Assembly (NCBI RefSeq): GCF_028737215.1
Contig: NZ_JAQZAM010000003.1
Coordinates: 186,001-250,000, forward strand
DNA: 64,000 nt
Source: Actinomycetospora chibensis
GTDB taxonomy: Bacteria; Actinomycetota; Actinomycetes; Mycobacteriales; Pseudonocardiaceae
Reading direction: 5' to 3'
Below the pieces are notes generated by a model, which searched no databases, was not told the DNA's origin, and saw only the letters and a list, made by a program, of their open reading frames with translations. The position numbers were made by a program, and so were the translations under genes. Numbering within the stretch: the stretch's first letter is position 1; each line of letters begins with the position of its first letter. Below, piece after piece: positions 25,279 through 33,198 of the stretch.

Positions 25279-26400
25279 ATGACAGTAGTCGCACGGTTTG
25301 GGGCGGGGTGCTTCTACTTCGTGCCGCTGGGGATTGCGCGCGACGCTCAGTCGTGGGAGAGGTTCGTAAAGGCAGAATTGGAGAAGATTCCCTCCGTTTC
25401 AGAGATCGAGTTCGCCCTAGACGGTGGCTGGGTCGGCGCTGATGAAGTTAAGGTACTTGAGGGCGATTTACCTGACGATCTTCAAGTGATTCAGCCTGGA
25501 GGTGGAACGCTCACCTTCGAGGTAACGATTCCTTTGCGGGTTCAGGAGGGCCTGTTCGGCGCGGTCGCTCCCATTCTCGACTGCACCCAATTCAGGCTGA
25601 TCACCTACTACGAGTTTGAAGGGCCGGCCACCATTGTTCGTTGTTTAGAGGGTGACTTGGCCGAGAACGATCCTAGCGACGCCGTCTTTCTGGTTCGTGA
25701 GTTCCTGGAGAACGAGCTGCGGACCCGTCGCGAGTCGCGTCTAAAACTGGTCACTGTCGGCCCCAGTCCCTTTCACGCGAACTTCTCTGTTGTTGATGAT
25801 GCCGCAGACCTCAACGAAGGCAAGGCGTCTCCTCTCGGCAACATGCTATTCGAGCGCCGCGGGCAGCTTGGGTACGCCGAGTACCTCTTCCATAAGGAGC
25901 GCAGTGCTGAATCTGTGGCAGAATTTGCAAGAAGTGTACCGCCGATTTTGGCTCGCCAGTTGGCCTTCTTCTACTCTCTAAGTGTCGCGCGGGCCATCAG
26001 AATCAAGAACGCTGACGTTGCCGAGAGAGCGCGAGAGGAACTCGTCAAACGGTATCGAGCGCACGGTCTTGGGGCCCTCTTATACCGACTCTTTCGCTCC
26101 GGGAGGGCGGCTCGCAATACTCTAATCTTGGTAATCGAACTTGAGAATACCGAGTCGCGTCATAAGCGGCAGTACGAAAACGGGTTGCGTGAGTTCGAGA
26201 GCCAGGGGGAGGAGGTGGCAATTCTAGGCGAGATGAAGGAGGCTGCAGAATTTTCGCAGCTCGATGATCTGAAGTCAGCTCGCGAGACGGTCGTGGCACT
26301 AGATGAGGTGCGTAAGAAGGAGTTCGAGGTGGCTGTTGTCTCACTCTCAACGCTTCTTGGTGCGGCCGCAGGCGCCGTAGCGTCATTGCTGTCCGGCTGA
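25279..26400 (+). CDS. Unknown cargo protein with C-terminal membrane segment
   Basis: The 373-residue product begins MTVVARFGAGCFYFVPLG and has a beta-rich N-terminal half, a central helical region (about 190-270) and a charged coiled stretch (about 285-345). It ends in one hydrophobic segment, VVSLSTLLGAAAGAVASLLSG, that could span the membrane or insert as a short hairpin. Tail-anchored proteins of this type are common as effectors in abortive-infection systems, but that is only analogy. GGGGGGAGA lies about 10 bases before the chosen ATG; an ATG at 25237 would add 14 residues. It is divergent from the two minus-strand cargo genes. Confidence 0.6.
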   Translation: MTVVARFGAGCFYFVPLGIARDAQSWERFVKAELEKIPSVSEIEFALDGGWVGADEVKVLEGDLPDDLQVIQPGGGTLTFEVTIPLRVQEGLFGAVAPILDCTQFRLITYYEFEGPATIVRCLEGDLAENDPSDAVFLVREFLENELRTRRESRLKLVTVGPSPFHANFSVVDDAADLNEGKASPLGNMLFERRGQLGYAEYLFHKERSAESVAEFARSVPPILARQLAFFYSLSVARAIRIKNADVAERAREELVKRYRAHGLGALLYRLFRSGRAARNTLILVIELENTESRHKRQYENGLREFESQGEEVAILGEMKEAAEFSQLDDLKSARETVVALDEVRKKEFEVAVVSLSTLLGAAAGAVASLLSG

Positions 26401-26499
26401 AGTCGTCTTCGCATCTGAGGGCCCGGTCGGACCGTGTCTGATATCCCGGCGGGGCGCTCGCCGCCCCCGCACCCCAGGCGACCTCCGGGGAGGGGGCAA

Positions 26500-26624
26500 G
26501 TCTCCCCGTCGGCCACCGGAGGCGTAGCACCCCAGGGGCAGGGGGCCAGGTCGTTCAGCCGCCGGGTGCTCCACCTGGCCCCCTGCCCCTGGCGCGCTTC
26601 GGGAGGACCTGGCCGACGGGGAGA
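26500..26624. repeat. Nested long inverted repeat (15-bp outer, 20-bp inner arms)
   Basis: The outer arms 26500-26514 and 26610-26624 are exact complements. The inner arms 26532-26551 and 26573-26592 are also exact, around a 21-base loop. The whole 125 bp can fold into one long hairpin or cruciform. It lies between converging genes (stops at 26400 and 27122) and may terminate both, but it is much larger than needed for that. A diverged copy of its right half occurs at 30926-30991. Confidence 0.7.
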
Positions 26625-27121
26625 GCAGGGACCCAGCGTTGGGGCAACGGGACCAAGATCAAGGGCGGTGCCCTCGGTGCTCAAGCCTCTATCGCTGTGA
26701 AGCTTCTCCGGACGTCGCTTGCCCTCCGTCGCGACGGTCGCCGACTCAGCCTCTGGGCGGTTGCTCGCGGTTGGTCCTGAGATCGACTGTCGGGTCACGC
26801 TTGGGGCACGGGAGCCCTCGACGAGCCCGGAGACGACCGGAACCACCAGAAGGTCAACAGCCAGGTCAGGGCTGGTATAGCCGGCGGTGGTCCTGGTCGC
26901 CCTGACTCGTGAAAACGCTCCGGCTTAAAGGCTGCTAGCCGGGGCTATCGGCCCGCTGTTCGCCCCTCGTCAACGAGGTATTTGGACCCCGCTTCTCCAG
27001 CGGAGGAGCACTAGGTTGCGAGCACAACCTGCCCGTCAGGGGTGCGTCCTAGACGGAGCGTTATGCCGAATCCACATATCTGCGATGCTACGGTAGACGA
27101 GACGTCGATCTGCCGGGTGGT
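26625..27121. other. Non-coding stretch between cargo genes
   Basis: I see no supported gene in these 500 bases. Frames on both strands are short or have unnatural composition. The base composition is mixed, which suggests decayed sequence. Confidence 0.4.
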
Positions 27122-30004
27122 TCATATTTTCCGCGAGGTAGTGGTCGTCACACCCAAGACGGAGATGGTGCTATCCGACCACATGTCGAACATATCTTCA
27201 CCTCTCCGAGACGCTCCACTCCGTGCGCACAGTTCGGAGAGGCATTCCCCTAGGCCCCCGATAGAGCTTAGATCGCATGTGCGCGGGAGGCCTGCGACTT
27301 GCCACATCTCGCGGACAAGTCTTTCGGCCTCGAAGGACGAGCCGAGCTCCCAAAGGGCGGCAGCAGCGATACAACCCAGCGAGTAGAACGCAGAGACCTC
27401 GTATTGCAGCTCCCAATGATGGAGCCTCAATCTCCAGGCGGACTTCTCGCTGCTCAGGGCTTTCTCTAACCCATCCTTCAGGCGCTGAGCTACCACCTTA
27501 TTAGGAATCCTGATGCGCCACATGTCCGAACCAACAGTGCCCGCGAATTCACTGAAGCTCGCTGGGAACAGCCCAGTCGTGGATAACTCATCGAGCGAGT
27601 CGACCAAAGCTCCAACCGTGTAGGTAGGAGACCTCTCCTGCTTGGAGCTAGGCCGGTAGACTGGCACGGCAACGAAGACACCGGGCCCGTGATCCGAGAT
27701 GACGGACGATATCGTTGTCAGACCTAATCTTAGATTGTGCAGTACAAATTCTGGGTGAGTCTCGTGAATTCGGAGTACGTAAGCCGCACCGTATCGCATT
27801 GCTGAGTAGTGATGGCCATCCGCGTCGAACTCCGCAAGTACCCTTTCTGCTTCTCCGCGGGTTCGATTCGAGAACTGCCTGCTGTACGCGAGGACCTCTT
27901 GCCGCAAAGTGTAGTCCGGTGAAGATGCAACAACAGCCAAAGAGCCTAAGAAAACCAGCTTTACGACGTCCCACGCCAAGTCTTCGCGAGCGACAAATCG
28001 AAGAAGAAAGAGGGCAAGGGACGTACTAGCGGCGACTTCCGTTGTTGAGTTTGCTACCAGCCTCACGCATCTTTCAAGATCTCCGGTCGCATCGTACGCC
28101 CGCAATGCGACGTCGGGCGCGACTAGGCTCCTTCCCGATACAATCATCTCTCGCAAATCATCGGCAAGGTCCTTCGTCGATCTCGCATTGCGTGCTAAGT
28201 AGCGTCCTGCATAGTACTCCATCAACGTGCGATGCGCGAAACCGTATACCCGGTCACCTCTCTCATCCCGATCAAACTGAGTCAAAACCCAGCCGCGGCC
28301 CGAGCAATGCTCGAAGAATCGTTCCTCTAGTTCATGGTTCGACTCCTCGTCTGCGACCACGATACGTGATATCGCAGCTTGAACTACTCTTCGTAGTAGG
28401 CGCTCGCTCGCGCGATCACGGGGATGTTCACTCAGGAAGAAGAAGCTGGCTAGCTCTTCCACCAAGCGTCGGAGTCTGTTCTCAGCGGGGACGGTGAGTT
28501 GCACACCGCGGAGTCGGTCCCATCGAATAAGAAGCAGTTCAGCGCACGCAGCATAAGCAGCCGAAGGAGAGTCTGGTATTGCCCCGTCGTAACGTTGCAG
28601 CAAACACAAGAGTGAAAGCAACAGCGGGTTGCTTCTGATATCCCTAAGGTGATCTGTCTGATTTAAGAATCGCGTCGAGACTGCGTATCCGCGATTACCT
28701 GAGCCCTCAACGATTGTGAACCAGCGCCGCGAGTATTCGGCCACCTGGGCTCGATCAAATTCATTCAGCTCATAGACGGGAAACTCTTTCCTCTCGAGCG
28801 GAGCGCTGGAGTACGTTTCGATGCGACAGGTAACTAGTATATTGGCCAATGGGTAGTTGAACGCAAAGGCTTGAATTGCCTTTGCTGTGCGACGTCGACC
28901 TTCTAGGTTTGCCACTTCATCGAGGGCATCGAATACGACGTTCATTAGCCCGCTTCTTAACAGGCTGACTACTTCATCCTTGGTAACGTCCTCTTGTAGA
29001 AGCCTTGCTATTTCTCTTGCTAGAGCACCTGTAATCGTCTCTGAGTTGTCTTGGTAGTTCTTGAGCTCGATCATGATCGAGCAGGGCCCTTCATCATCCC
29101 ATGCCGACGCGACAGATGAGTCGTAGAGACTCTTTCGGACGAATGTGCTCTTACCTGCTCCTGGATTTCCAACGACCACACAAGATGTATCGGCGATATC
29201 GGGTTCAGTGATGTTTCTTAGGCCCGATACTCCCCCTCCAGCTCTGACGGCGCTCGCGGATTCAGGTAGCATGGTTAGAGTTCGCCGGACATATACTGAA
29301 TCGACCGAGCTGAAGTGCTCTGTGGTAGAGTGAGGCATCTCGACAATCTTGTATTGCCGGCGAGTCTGCTCGCGAATCCTTGAATGCAAAACATCAACTC
29401 GATCAGCCATCAACTCGCTGAGCGGAATTTCGGCTCGCAGTGTGGCGGCCGATGTCTTCGTCGTGCTCCCGGGAGCCCCTACAGGACGCATGACACGGAC
29501 CATATGCATAGCGCGCTGATTCGTGCCTTCACCTTTCGCCAGTCCTGCCTTTGTGCGGGCAGCTATGTCCCCGCAGAGTGTCTGCCAAAGAGGCGCGGCG
29601 ATGGGGTCGACTTCCTTGATCGTCATGCGTAACTTGCGCGCGAGCTCCGTAATAAACGCGAATTCGAGTTGATCTCGCTCTGCCTGTCGCCTGATTCTTT
29701 TCTCTTCGCCGTCTTTCCGCAGCTCGACCTCCTGGTACTGCGCGTGATCTGCGACTTCGAGGTAGGCCATCATCTGCAACAGGCTTGCGCATTTTCGGCT
29801 TCTTAGGTAGGAAGCAATCTTGTCTTGATGGTGCCTCGCCGCTTTCGTCTCGCTCCACGTCTCGAACTTCCGGATCGCTTTCGGATCGCGAACTATTGTT
29901 TCGTAGATCCACCGCCATGATGGGATTGCCGACTTGAAAAGCCCCGCGCCGAGGGCCTTCGCTGCTGCGGTTGCGGCTGCGGTGGCGAGAGACCCTGGGT
30001 CCAA
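27122..30004 (-). CDS. NACHT-domain STAND NTPase, candidate anti-phage NLR-like protein
   Basis: This is a 960-residue signal-transduction NTPase. Residues 1-155 form an Ala-rich then charged helical N-terminal region of unknown type, where an effector or adaptor would sit. The NACHT core has Walker A GNPGAGKST (about 278-286), Walker B VVFDALDEV (about 354-362) with the extended acidic residues typical of NACHT, and the sensor segment ILVTCRIETYSSAPL. FAHRTLMEYYAGRYLAR near residue 625 is the end of the winged-helix part. A long helical C-terminus (650-960) probably senses a ligand. The start is TTG with AAAGGA about 9 bases upstream. Bacterial NACHT proteins are known phage-defence factors. 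GC is low for the window. Confidence 0.9.
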   Translation of the reverse strand: MDPGSLATAAATAAAKALGAGLFKSAIPSWRWIYETIVRDPKAIRKFETWSETKAARHHQDKIASYLRSRKCASLLQMMAYLEVADHAQYQEVELRKDGEEKRIRRQAERDQLEFAFITELARKLRMTIKEVDPIAAPLWQTLCGDIAARTKAGLAKGEGTNQRAMHMVRVMRPVGAPGSTTKTSAATLRAEIPLSELMADRVDVLHSRIREQTRRQYKIVEMPHSTTEHFSSVDSVYVRRTLTMLPESASAVRAGGGVSGLRNITEPDIADTSCVVVGNPGAGKSTFVRKSLYDSSVASAWDDEGPCSIMIELKNYQDNSETITGALAREIARLLQEDVTKDEVVSLLRSGLMNVVFDALDEVANLEGRRRTAKAIQAFAFNYPLANILVTCRIETYSSAPLERKEFPVYELNEFDRAQVAEYSRRWFTIVEGSGNRGYAVSTRFLNQTDHLRDIRSNPLLLSLLCLLQRYDGAIPDSPSAAYAACAELLLIRWDRLRGVQLTVPAENRLRRLVEELASFFFLSEHPRDRASERLLRRVVQAAISRIVVADEESNHELEERFFEHCSGRGWVLTQFDRDERGDRVYGFAHRTLMEYYAGRYLARNARSTKDLADDLREMIVSGRSLVAPDVALRAYDATGDLERCVRLVANSTTEVAASTSLALFLLRFVAREDLAWDVVKLVFLGSLAVVASSPDYTLRQEVLAYSRQFSNRTRGEAERVLAEFDADGHHYSAMRYGAAYVLRIHETHPEFVLHNLRLGLTTISSVISDHGPGVFVAVPVYRPSSKQERSPTYTVGALVDSLDELSTTGLFPASFSEFAGTVGSDMWRIRIPNKVVAQRLKDGLEKALSSEKSAWRLRLHHWELQYEVSAFYSLGCIAAAALWELGSSFEAERLVREMWQVAGLPRTCDLSSIGGLGECLSELCARSGASRRGEDMFDMWSDSTISVLGVTTTTSRKI

Positions 30005-30621
30005 TGCTAAAATCCTTTGATCCTACTTGCCTGGCGAATCTTTGCGGAGGTCGATTGAGTGGGTTGCCGGGGGCCGAGTCTACTCGAGTTGACCGTAGAA
30101 AGCACTTGGACTTGCGGCGTTGGAAGTATGGCCTCGTGCCGACCGAGATGAGCGATCACCGGTCCCCGTCCGGCACCCCGTTGTCCGGCGTGATGCGCCG
30201 CGGTGGACCTAGGCAGCCAGGTCTCCCCGCCCGTCAGGTCTTCCAAGGCGCGGCAAGGCAGGAACCTAAGCGAGCACCCGAAGCGAAAGACGAGCTGGAC
30301 CTCTGCCCGGCGAGCGCTGTGCCCCTGATGTGATCGGCGGCAGCAAGCTGGAGGACCGTCACACCGAAGCGCTCAACTCCTTGGCCCTAGCCGGCCCACA
30401 GTAAGCATGTACTTGTCAAAGATCAAGGACTGCTCTGGGGACCATCTGAGGACCGCGGGCCGCTCACTTTGCCCGCGTGCCCGCACCTCGGGCACGGCCG
30501 CGTCGGGCAAATGAAGATGGGCTGACGTGCCGCTCCTCGCCCCCGCCGTCCTGGGTCAAAGTTGGGCTGAGAGCCCGTCTATCCCGGCGCGCCAGGTCTT
30601 CGCGCTGCTACTTAGGAGCGG
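30005..30621. other. Intergenic region upstream of the NACHT gene, no gene seen
   Basis: The region should hold the promoter of the NACHT gene. Short frames on both strands show no family features. A 10-base match to the start of the att core (CCGTCAGGTC) occurs near 30227 and is probably chance. Confidence 0.4.
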
Positions 30622-30715
30622 TTGAGCACCATCGACGGCAAGTTCGACGCCGAACGGCGTCGTACTCGGCGATGGCAGCGTTGACGGAGGCGGCGGTGAT
30701 GTCCTGGAGTGCCAC
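30622..30715 (-). pseudogene. Remnant of a ScoMcrA-like N-terminal domain
   Basis: From a GTG at 30715 the frame reads VALQDITAASVNAAIAEYDAV, the opening of the N-terminal domain of ScoMcrA-type HNH restriction proteins as I know it. It then loses the pattern. A second frame (30622-30656) continues with FGVELAVDGAQ, similar to the expected next segment. The piece is therefore frameshifted and truncated, a trace of a former type IV restriction gene. Identification rests on about 30 residues. Confidence 0.4.
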
Positions 30716-30925
30716 GGGATGAGATTACCGTGGCAGCATCAAGAGGGTTGCTGCTCCCTTCTCGCCACGGACCGACGTCGGACACCCAGGTCGCTGATGG
30801 AGTTGTCAAGGATCGAGGTTTGCCGGAGAGCAAATGCGAACGTCACCTTCGGGCGCGGGCCGGGGCAGGGAAGAGCTCTTGTTGCCGGCCACCCGGAGGG
30901 CCCAGCGCCCGCCAATGGGCGGGTT

Positions 30926-30991
30926 GTTCAGTGCGTCGGTGCTCCACTGAGCCGTTGAAAGTGGACCTATCGGTAGGACCTGGCCGACGGG
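30926..30991. repeat. Diverged copy of part of the 26.5-kb inverted-repeat region
   Basis: GTTCAG, then a CGG-rich step, TGCTCCAC and, about 50 bases on, AGGACCTGGCCGACGGG occur in this order here and at 26553-26620. The last 17 bases are identical (30975-30991 and 26604-26620). The two copies bracket the NACHT gene. The flanks 30716-30925 and 30992-31052 show no other feature I can support. Confidence 0.5.
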
Positions 30992-31052
30992 TCGACCGCG
31001 CGCCAGCCGTCACGTCTGGACGACCTCGAGCAGCTCGGGCACCGTGCCGGAC

Positions 31053-31253
31053 ATGCCCGAGGAAGAACTGGCTCAGGCCCAGGGCGAGCAGGACGCCGCG
31101 ATGGCGCTCGCCGAGGAGGACCACTGGCAGATCGTCGGCGGCGGCATGCTCACCGTGCACCCATTCGGGGAATGGGTCCCGCGAGCGCACCGACGCGCCT
31201 ACCTCGCCGGCGCCGCCTCCGTTCTCGGATACCGCCCGCTGATCATGGCCTGA
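31053..31253 (+). CDS. Small protein, 66 aa, paralogue of a chromosomal gene
   Basis: The product is 66 residues, with an acidic Gln/Ala-rich start (EEELAQAQGEQDAAMALAEE), then GGGMLTVHPFGEWVPRAH and SVLGYRPL. The gene at 32968 encodes a near-identical protein outside the element, and the DNA similarity reaches upstream over the shared sequence GCTCGGGCACCGTGCCGGAC. The function is unknown. This copy lies 155 bases inside the right end of the element, where the GC returns to chromosomal level. Confidence 0.6.
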   Translation: MPEEELAQAQGEQDAAMALAEEDHWQIVGGGMLTVHPFGEWVPRAHRRAYLAGAASVLGYRPLIMA

Positions 31254-31407
31254 CGGGGCAAGATCGTTCCCACACTTTTCCCCCACGGAATGATGGGGGA
31301 GAGGGTGCCCGAGCCCGTCACGCTCGGAATGGCGCCACCGGCGTCCGACCAGCTCAGAGGCCGGGTTTGCCACTGCCCGCAGCCGGCCAGAACGGGTCAA
31401 CCAGAAC

Positions 31408-31444
31408 CCGTCAGGTCGTCGGTTCGAGCCCGACCTGCCCCACC
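31408..31444. other. attR: second copy of the 37-bp att core
   Basis: The 37 bases equal 15905-15941 of the tRNA gene and end one base before the final A of the tRNA would be. Just before it ACGGGT and ACCCGT form a 6-bp inverted repeat, a possible integrase or excisionase contact site. The 300-base gap 31254-31554 holds this site and no gene. Confidence 0.9.
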
Positions 31445-31554
31445 GAGACGCCGGGTCGGCGCACGATCGAGGCCGCCCTCGGCCGAATCCCTCGACGGTG
31501 GTCATCGACGCCTGCCACCTGGTCAACGCCGGAGGCGGCGGCCACGCTGGAGGC

Positions 31555-31800
31555 ATGGACCTCGCCACCATCCGATCTCTGCGTCGGTGGCTCCTCGCCG
31601 CGACGGTGCTGACCGCCGGGTTGATCGGCTCCAGCTGGGCCGAAGCCACCGATACCCCGGCGAGTCCTCGGGTGTGGGTCGATGTCGCTCTCGCCGTGGC
31701 CGCGCTGGTCTGCGTCGGCGTCGTCGGCGGGCGCCTGCGACGTCAGGAGCGGAGATCCGAGAGCGGGAGCACGGGTGTCGAGCGGCGTACGACAGCCTGA
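31555..31800 (+). CDS. Small membrane protein, two predicted helices
   Basis: The 81-residue product has two hydrophobic segments, WLLAATVLTAGLIGSSWA (about 12-29) and VDVALAVAALVCVGVVGG (about 42-59), and a basic, polar tail. It is the first gene on the chromosomal side of attR. An upstream GTG at 31498 is possible, but the extra residues look unlike protein. The function is unknown. It ends 23 bases before the peptidase gene and may be cotranscribed with it. Confidence 0.5.
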   Translation: MDLATIRSLRRWLLAATVLTAGLIGSSWAEATDTPASPRVWVDVALAVAALVCVGVVGGRLRRQERRSESGSTGVERRTTA

Positions 31801-31822
31801 CCGGCGACGAGGGAACCCCGTC

Positions 31823-32917
31823 ATGGGCGGTCCGGGCCGGGCGGGACGTGCTCGCGCCCTGGTCGCCGCGGTGATGGCGTCTCTCGTCCTGACGGGCTGC
31901 GCGAGCGGAACAGGATCGGCGCCGGCCCCGGGAGGTCCGGTCGGCGGCGGCCCGCTCGCGGAACGCCTCGCTGCGGAGGCGACCGTCGACGGAGCCGTCG
32001 GCCACCTCCAGGCGCTGCAGGCCATCGCCGACCGCAACGGCGGGAACCGCGCCGTGGGCACCCCTGGCTACGACCAGAGCGTGGAGTACGTGGCGTCCAC
32101 GCTGAGCCGTGCCGGCTTCCGGGTGGAGACCCCCACCATCGTCGTGACCAGCGAGGACGACGAGGGCGAGGGCACCGAGGGCGCCGTCGGCGCCCGGACC
32201 ACCCGCACCGTGATCGCCCAGACCACCACGGGCCGGACCGACGAGGTCGTCCTGAGCGGAGCCCATCTCGACAGCGTCCCCGAGGGGCCGGGCATCAACG
32301 ACGACGGCAGTGGGGTCGCCGCGAACCTCGAGATCGCACTGCGGCTGGGTGCCGCCGCGCCGGTGACGAACGCGGTGCGCTTCGTCTGGTTCGGGGCCGA
32401 GGAAGAAGGCCTCGTCGGCTCGCAGCAGTACGTCCAGGGGCTGTCGGCCGACCAGCGCCGGGACGTCGCCCTGATGCTGAACTCCGACATGATCGCGTCC
32501 CCAAACGCCGGCTACTTCGTCTACGACGGCGACGGGTCGGACCCGGGCAGCACCGAGGACGCAGCGGCGGGATCGGCGACGATCGAACGCCTGCTCGTCG
32601 ACCGCCTCGCCTCGCTGGGCGTCCCGGCGCAGGGGACCCCCTTCAACGGCGACTCCGACTACGGCCCGTTCGTCGAGGCCGCGATCCCGTCCGGTGGGAT
32701 CTTCACCGGCGACGCCCCGAGCAAGACGCCGGAGCAGGCCGCGCTCTGGGGCGGCCGGGCCGGCGTCCCCTTCGACGTCTGCTACCACCGGGCGTGCGAC
32801 ACCACGAGCAACATCGACCGCGTCGCGTACGGACGCATGCTCAACGCCCTCGCCTTCGGCATCGGGTCGTTCGCCACCGACCTCGACGGCCTCCCTCCGC
32901 GCGCCGACCGCGGCTGA
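31823..32917 (+). CDS. Secreted M28-family zinc aminopeptidase, lipoprotein
   Basis: The 364-residue enzyme has a lipoprotein signal ending LVLTGC (lipid-modified Cys near residue 26), so it would be anchored outside the membrane. The two-zinc site of the M28 family is visible: GAHLDSV, GINDDGSG, the catalytic Glu and ligand in EEEGLVGS, NSDMI and the late His in CYHRACDT. This pattern matches the Streptomyces griseus-type aminopeptidase. GAGGGA lies about 10 bases before the ATG. It would release N-terminal residues from peptides for uptake. Confidence 0.9.
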   Translation: MGGPGRAGRARALVAAVMASLVLTGCASGTGSAPAPGGPVGGGPLAERLAAEATVDGAVGHLQALQAIADRNGGNRAVGTPGYDQSVEYVASTLSRAGFRVETPTIVVTSEDDEGEGTEGAVGARTTRTVIAQTTTGRTDEVVLSGAHLDSVPEGPGINDDGSGVAANLEIALRLGAAAPVTNAVRFVWFGAEEEGLVGSQQYVQGLSADQRRDVALMLNSDMIASPNAGYFVYDGDGSDPGSTEDAAAGSATIERLLVDRLASLGVPAQGTPFNGDSDYGPFVEAAIPSGGIFTGDAPSKTPEQAALWGGRAGVPFDVCYHRACDTTSNIDRVAYGRMLNALAFGIGSFATDLDGLPPRADRG

Positions 32918-32967
32918 GAGGTCGGCCGCGCTGGACGCCGTCGGCGAGCTCGGGCACCGTGCCGGAC

Positions 32968-33168
32968 ATGACCGAGCGGGAGCAGGCCCAGGCCCAGGGC
33001 GAGCAGGACGCCGCGATCGCGCTGGCCGAGGAGGATCACCGGCGCATCGCCGGCGGGGGCATGCTCACCGTCCACCCCGTCGAGGAGTGGGTCCCGCGGG
33101 CCCACCGCCGGACCTACCTCGACGGCGCCGCGTCCGTCCTCGGCTACCGGCCGCTGATCAGGGCCTGA
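32968..33168 (+). CDS. Small protein, 66 aa, chromosomal paralogue
   Basis: The 66-residue product matches the element-borne protein at 31053 over nearly its whole length (QAQGEQDAA-ALAEEDH, GGGMLTVHP-EWVPRAHRR, GAASVLGYRPLI). It is acidic at the start and has no Cys or membrane segment. It follows the peptidase by 50 bases. Two copies with kept reading frames argue that both are real genes. The function is unknown. Confidence 0.6.
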   Translation: MTEREQAQAQGEQDAAIALAEEDHRRIAGGGMLTVHPVEEWVPRAHRRTYLDGAASVLGYRPLIRA

Positions 33169-33198
33169 CGGCGGTGGATCGCGATCCCGGGCGGGAGA

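Larger units (their letters stand above)
15905..31444. mobile_element. Integrated actinomycete integrative and conjugative element (AICE), pSAM2 type
   Basis: The element is bounded by identical 37-bp att repeats, the left one inside a tRNA gene. Reading inward from the tRNA on the minus strand are integrase, excisionase, a RepSA-like rolling-circle initiator, a small gene, a TraSA-like translocase, a membrane protein and two small conserved genes. These face a plus-strand HTH regulator and a Nudix gene. This is the known order of pSAM2-class elements. From about 23.5 to 30.7 kb the base composition falls clearly and the genes change to cargo (unknown membrane-linked proteins, a NACHT NTPase). 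All core functions look intact, so mobility is plausible. Confidence 0.9.

Noticed and set aside
26160-26846. A 228-codon minus-strand frame between the cargo genes
   Set aside because: It runs through the long inverted repeat and into the 3' part of the plus-strand gene. The residues look like translated repeats.
30227-30240. Third att-like site (CCGTCAGGTC) inside the element
   Set aside because: Only 10 bases match, and the rest of the 37-bp core is absent. It is likely chance.
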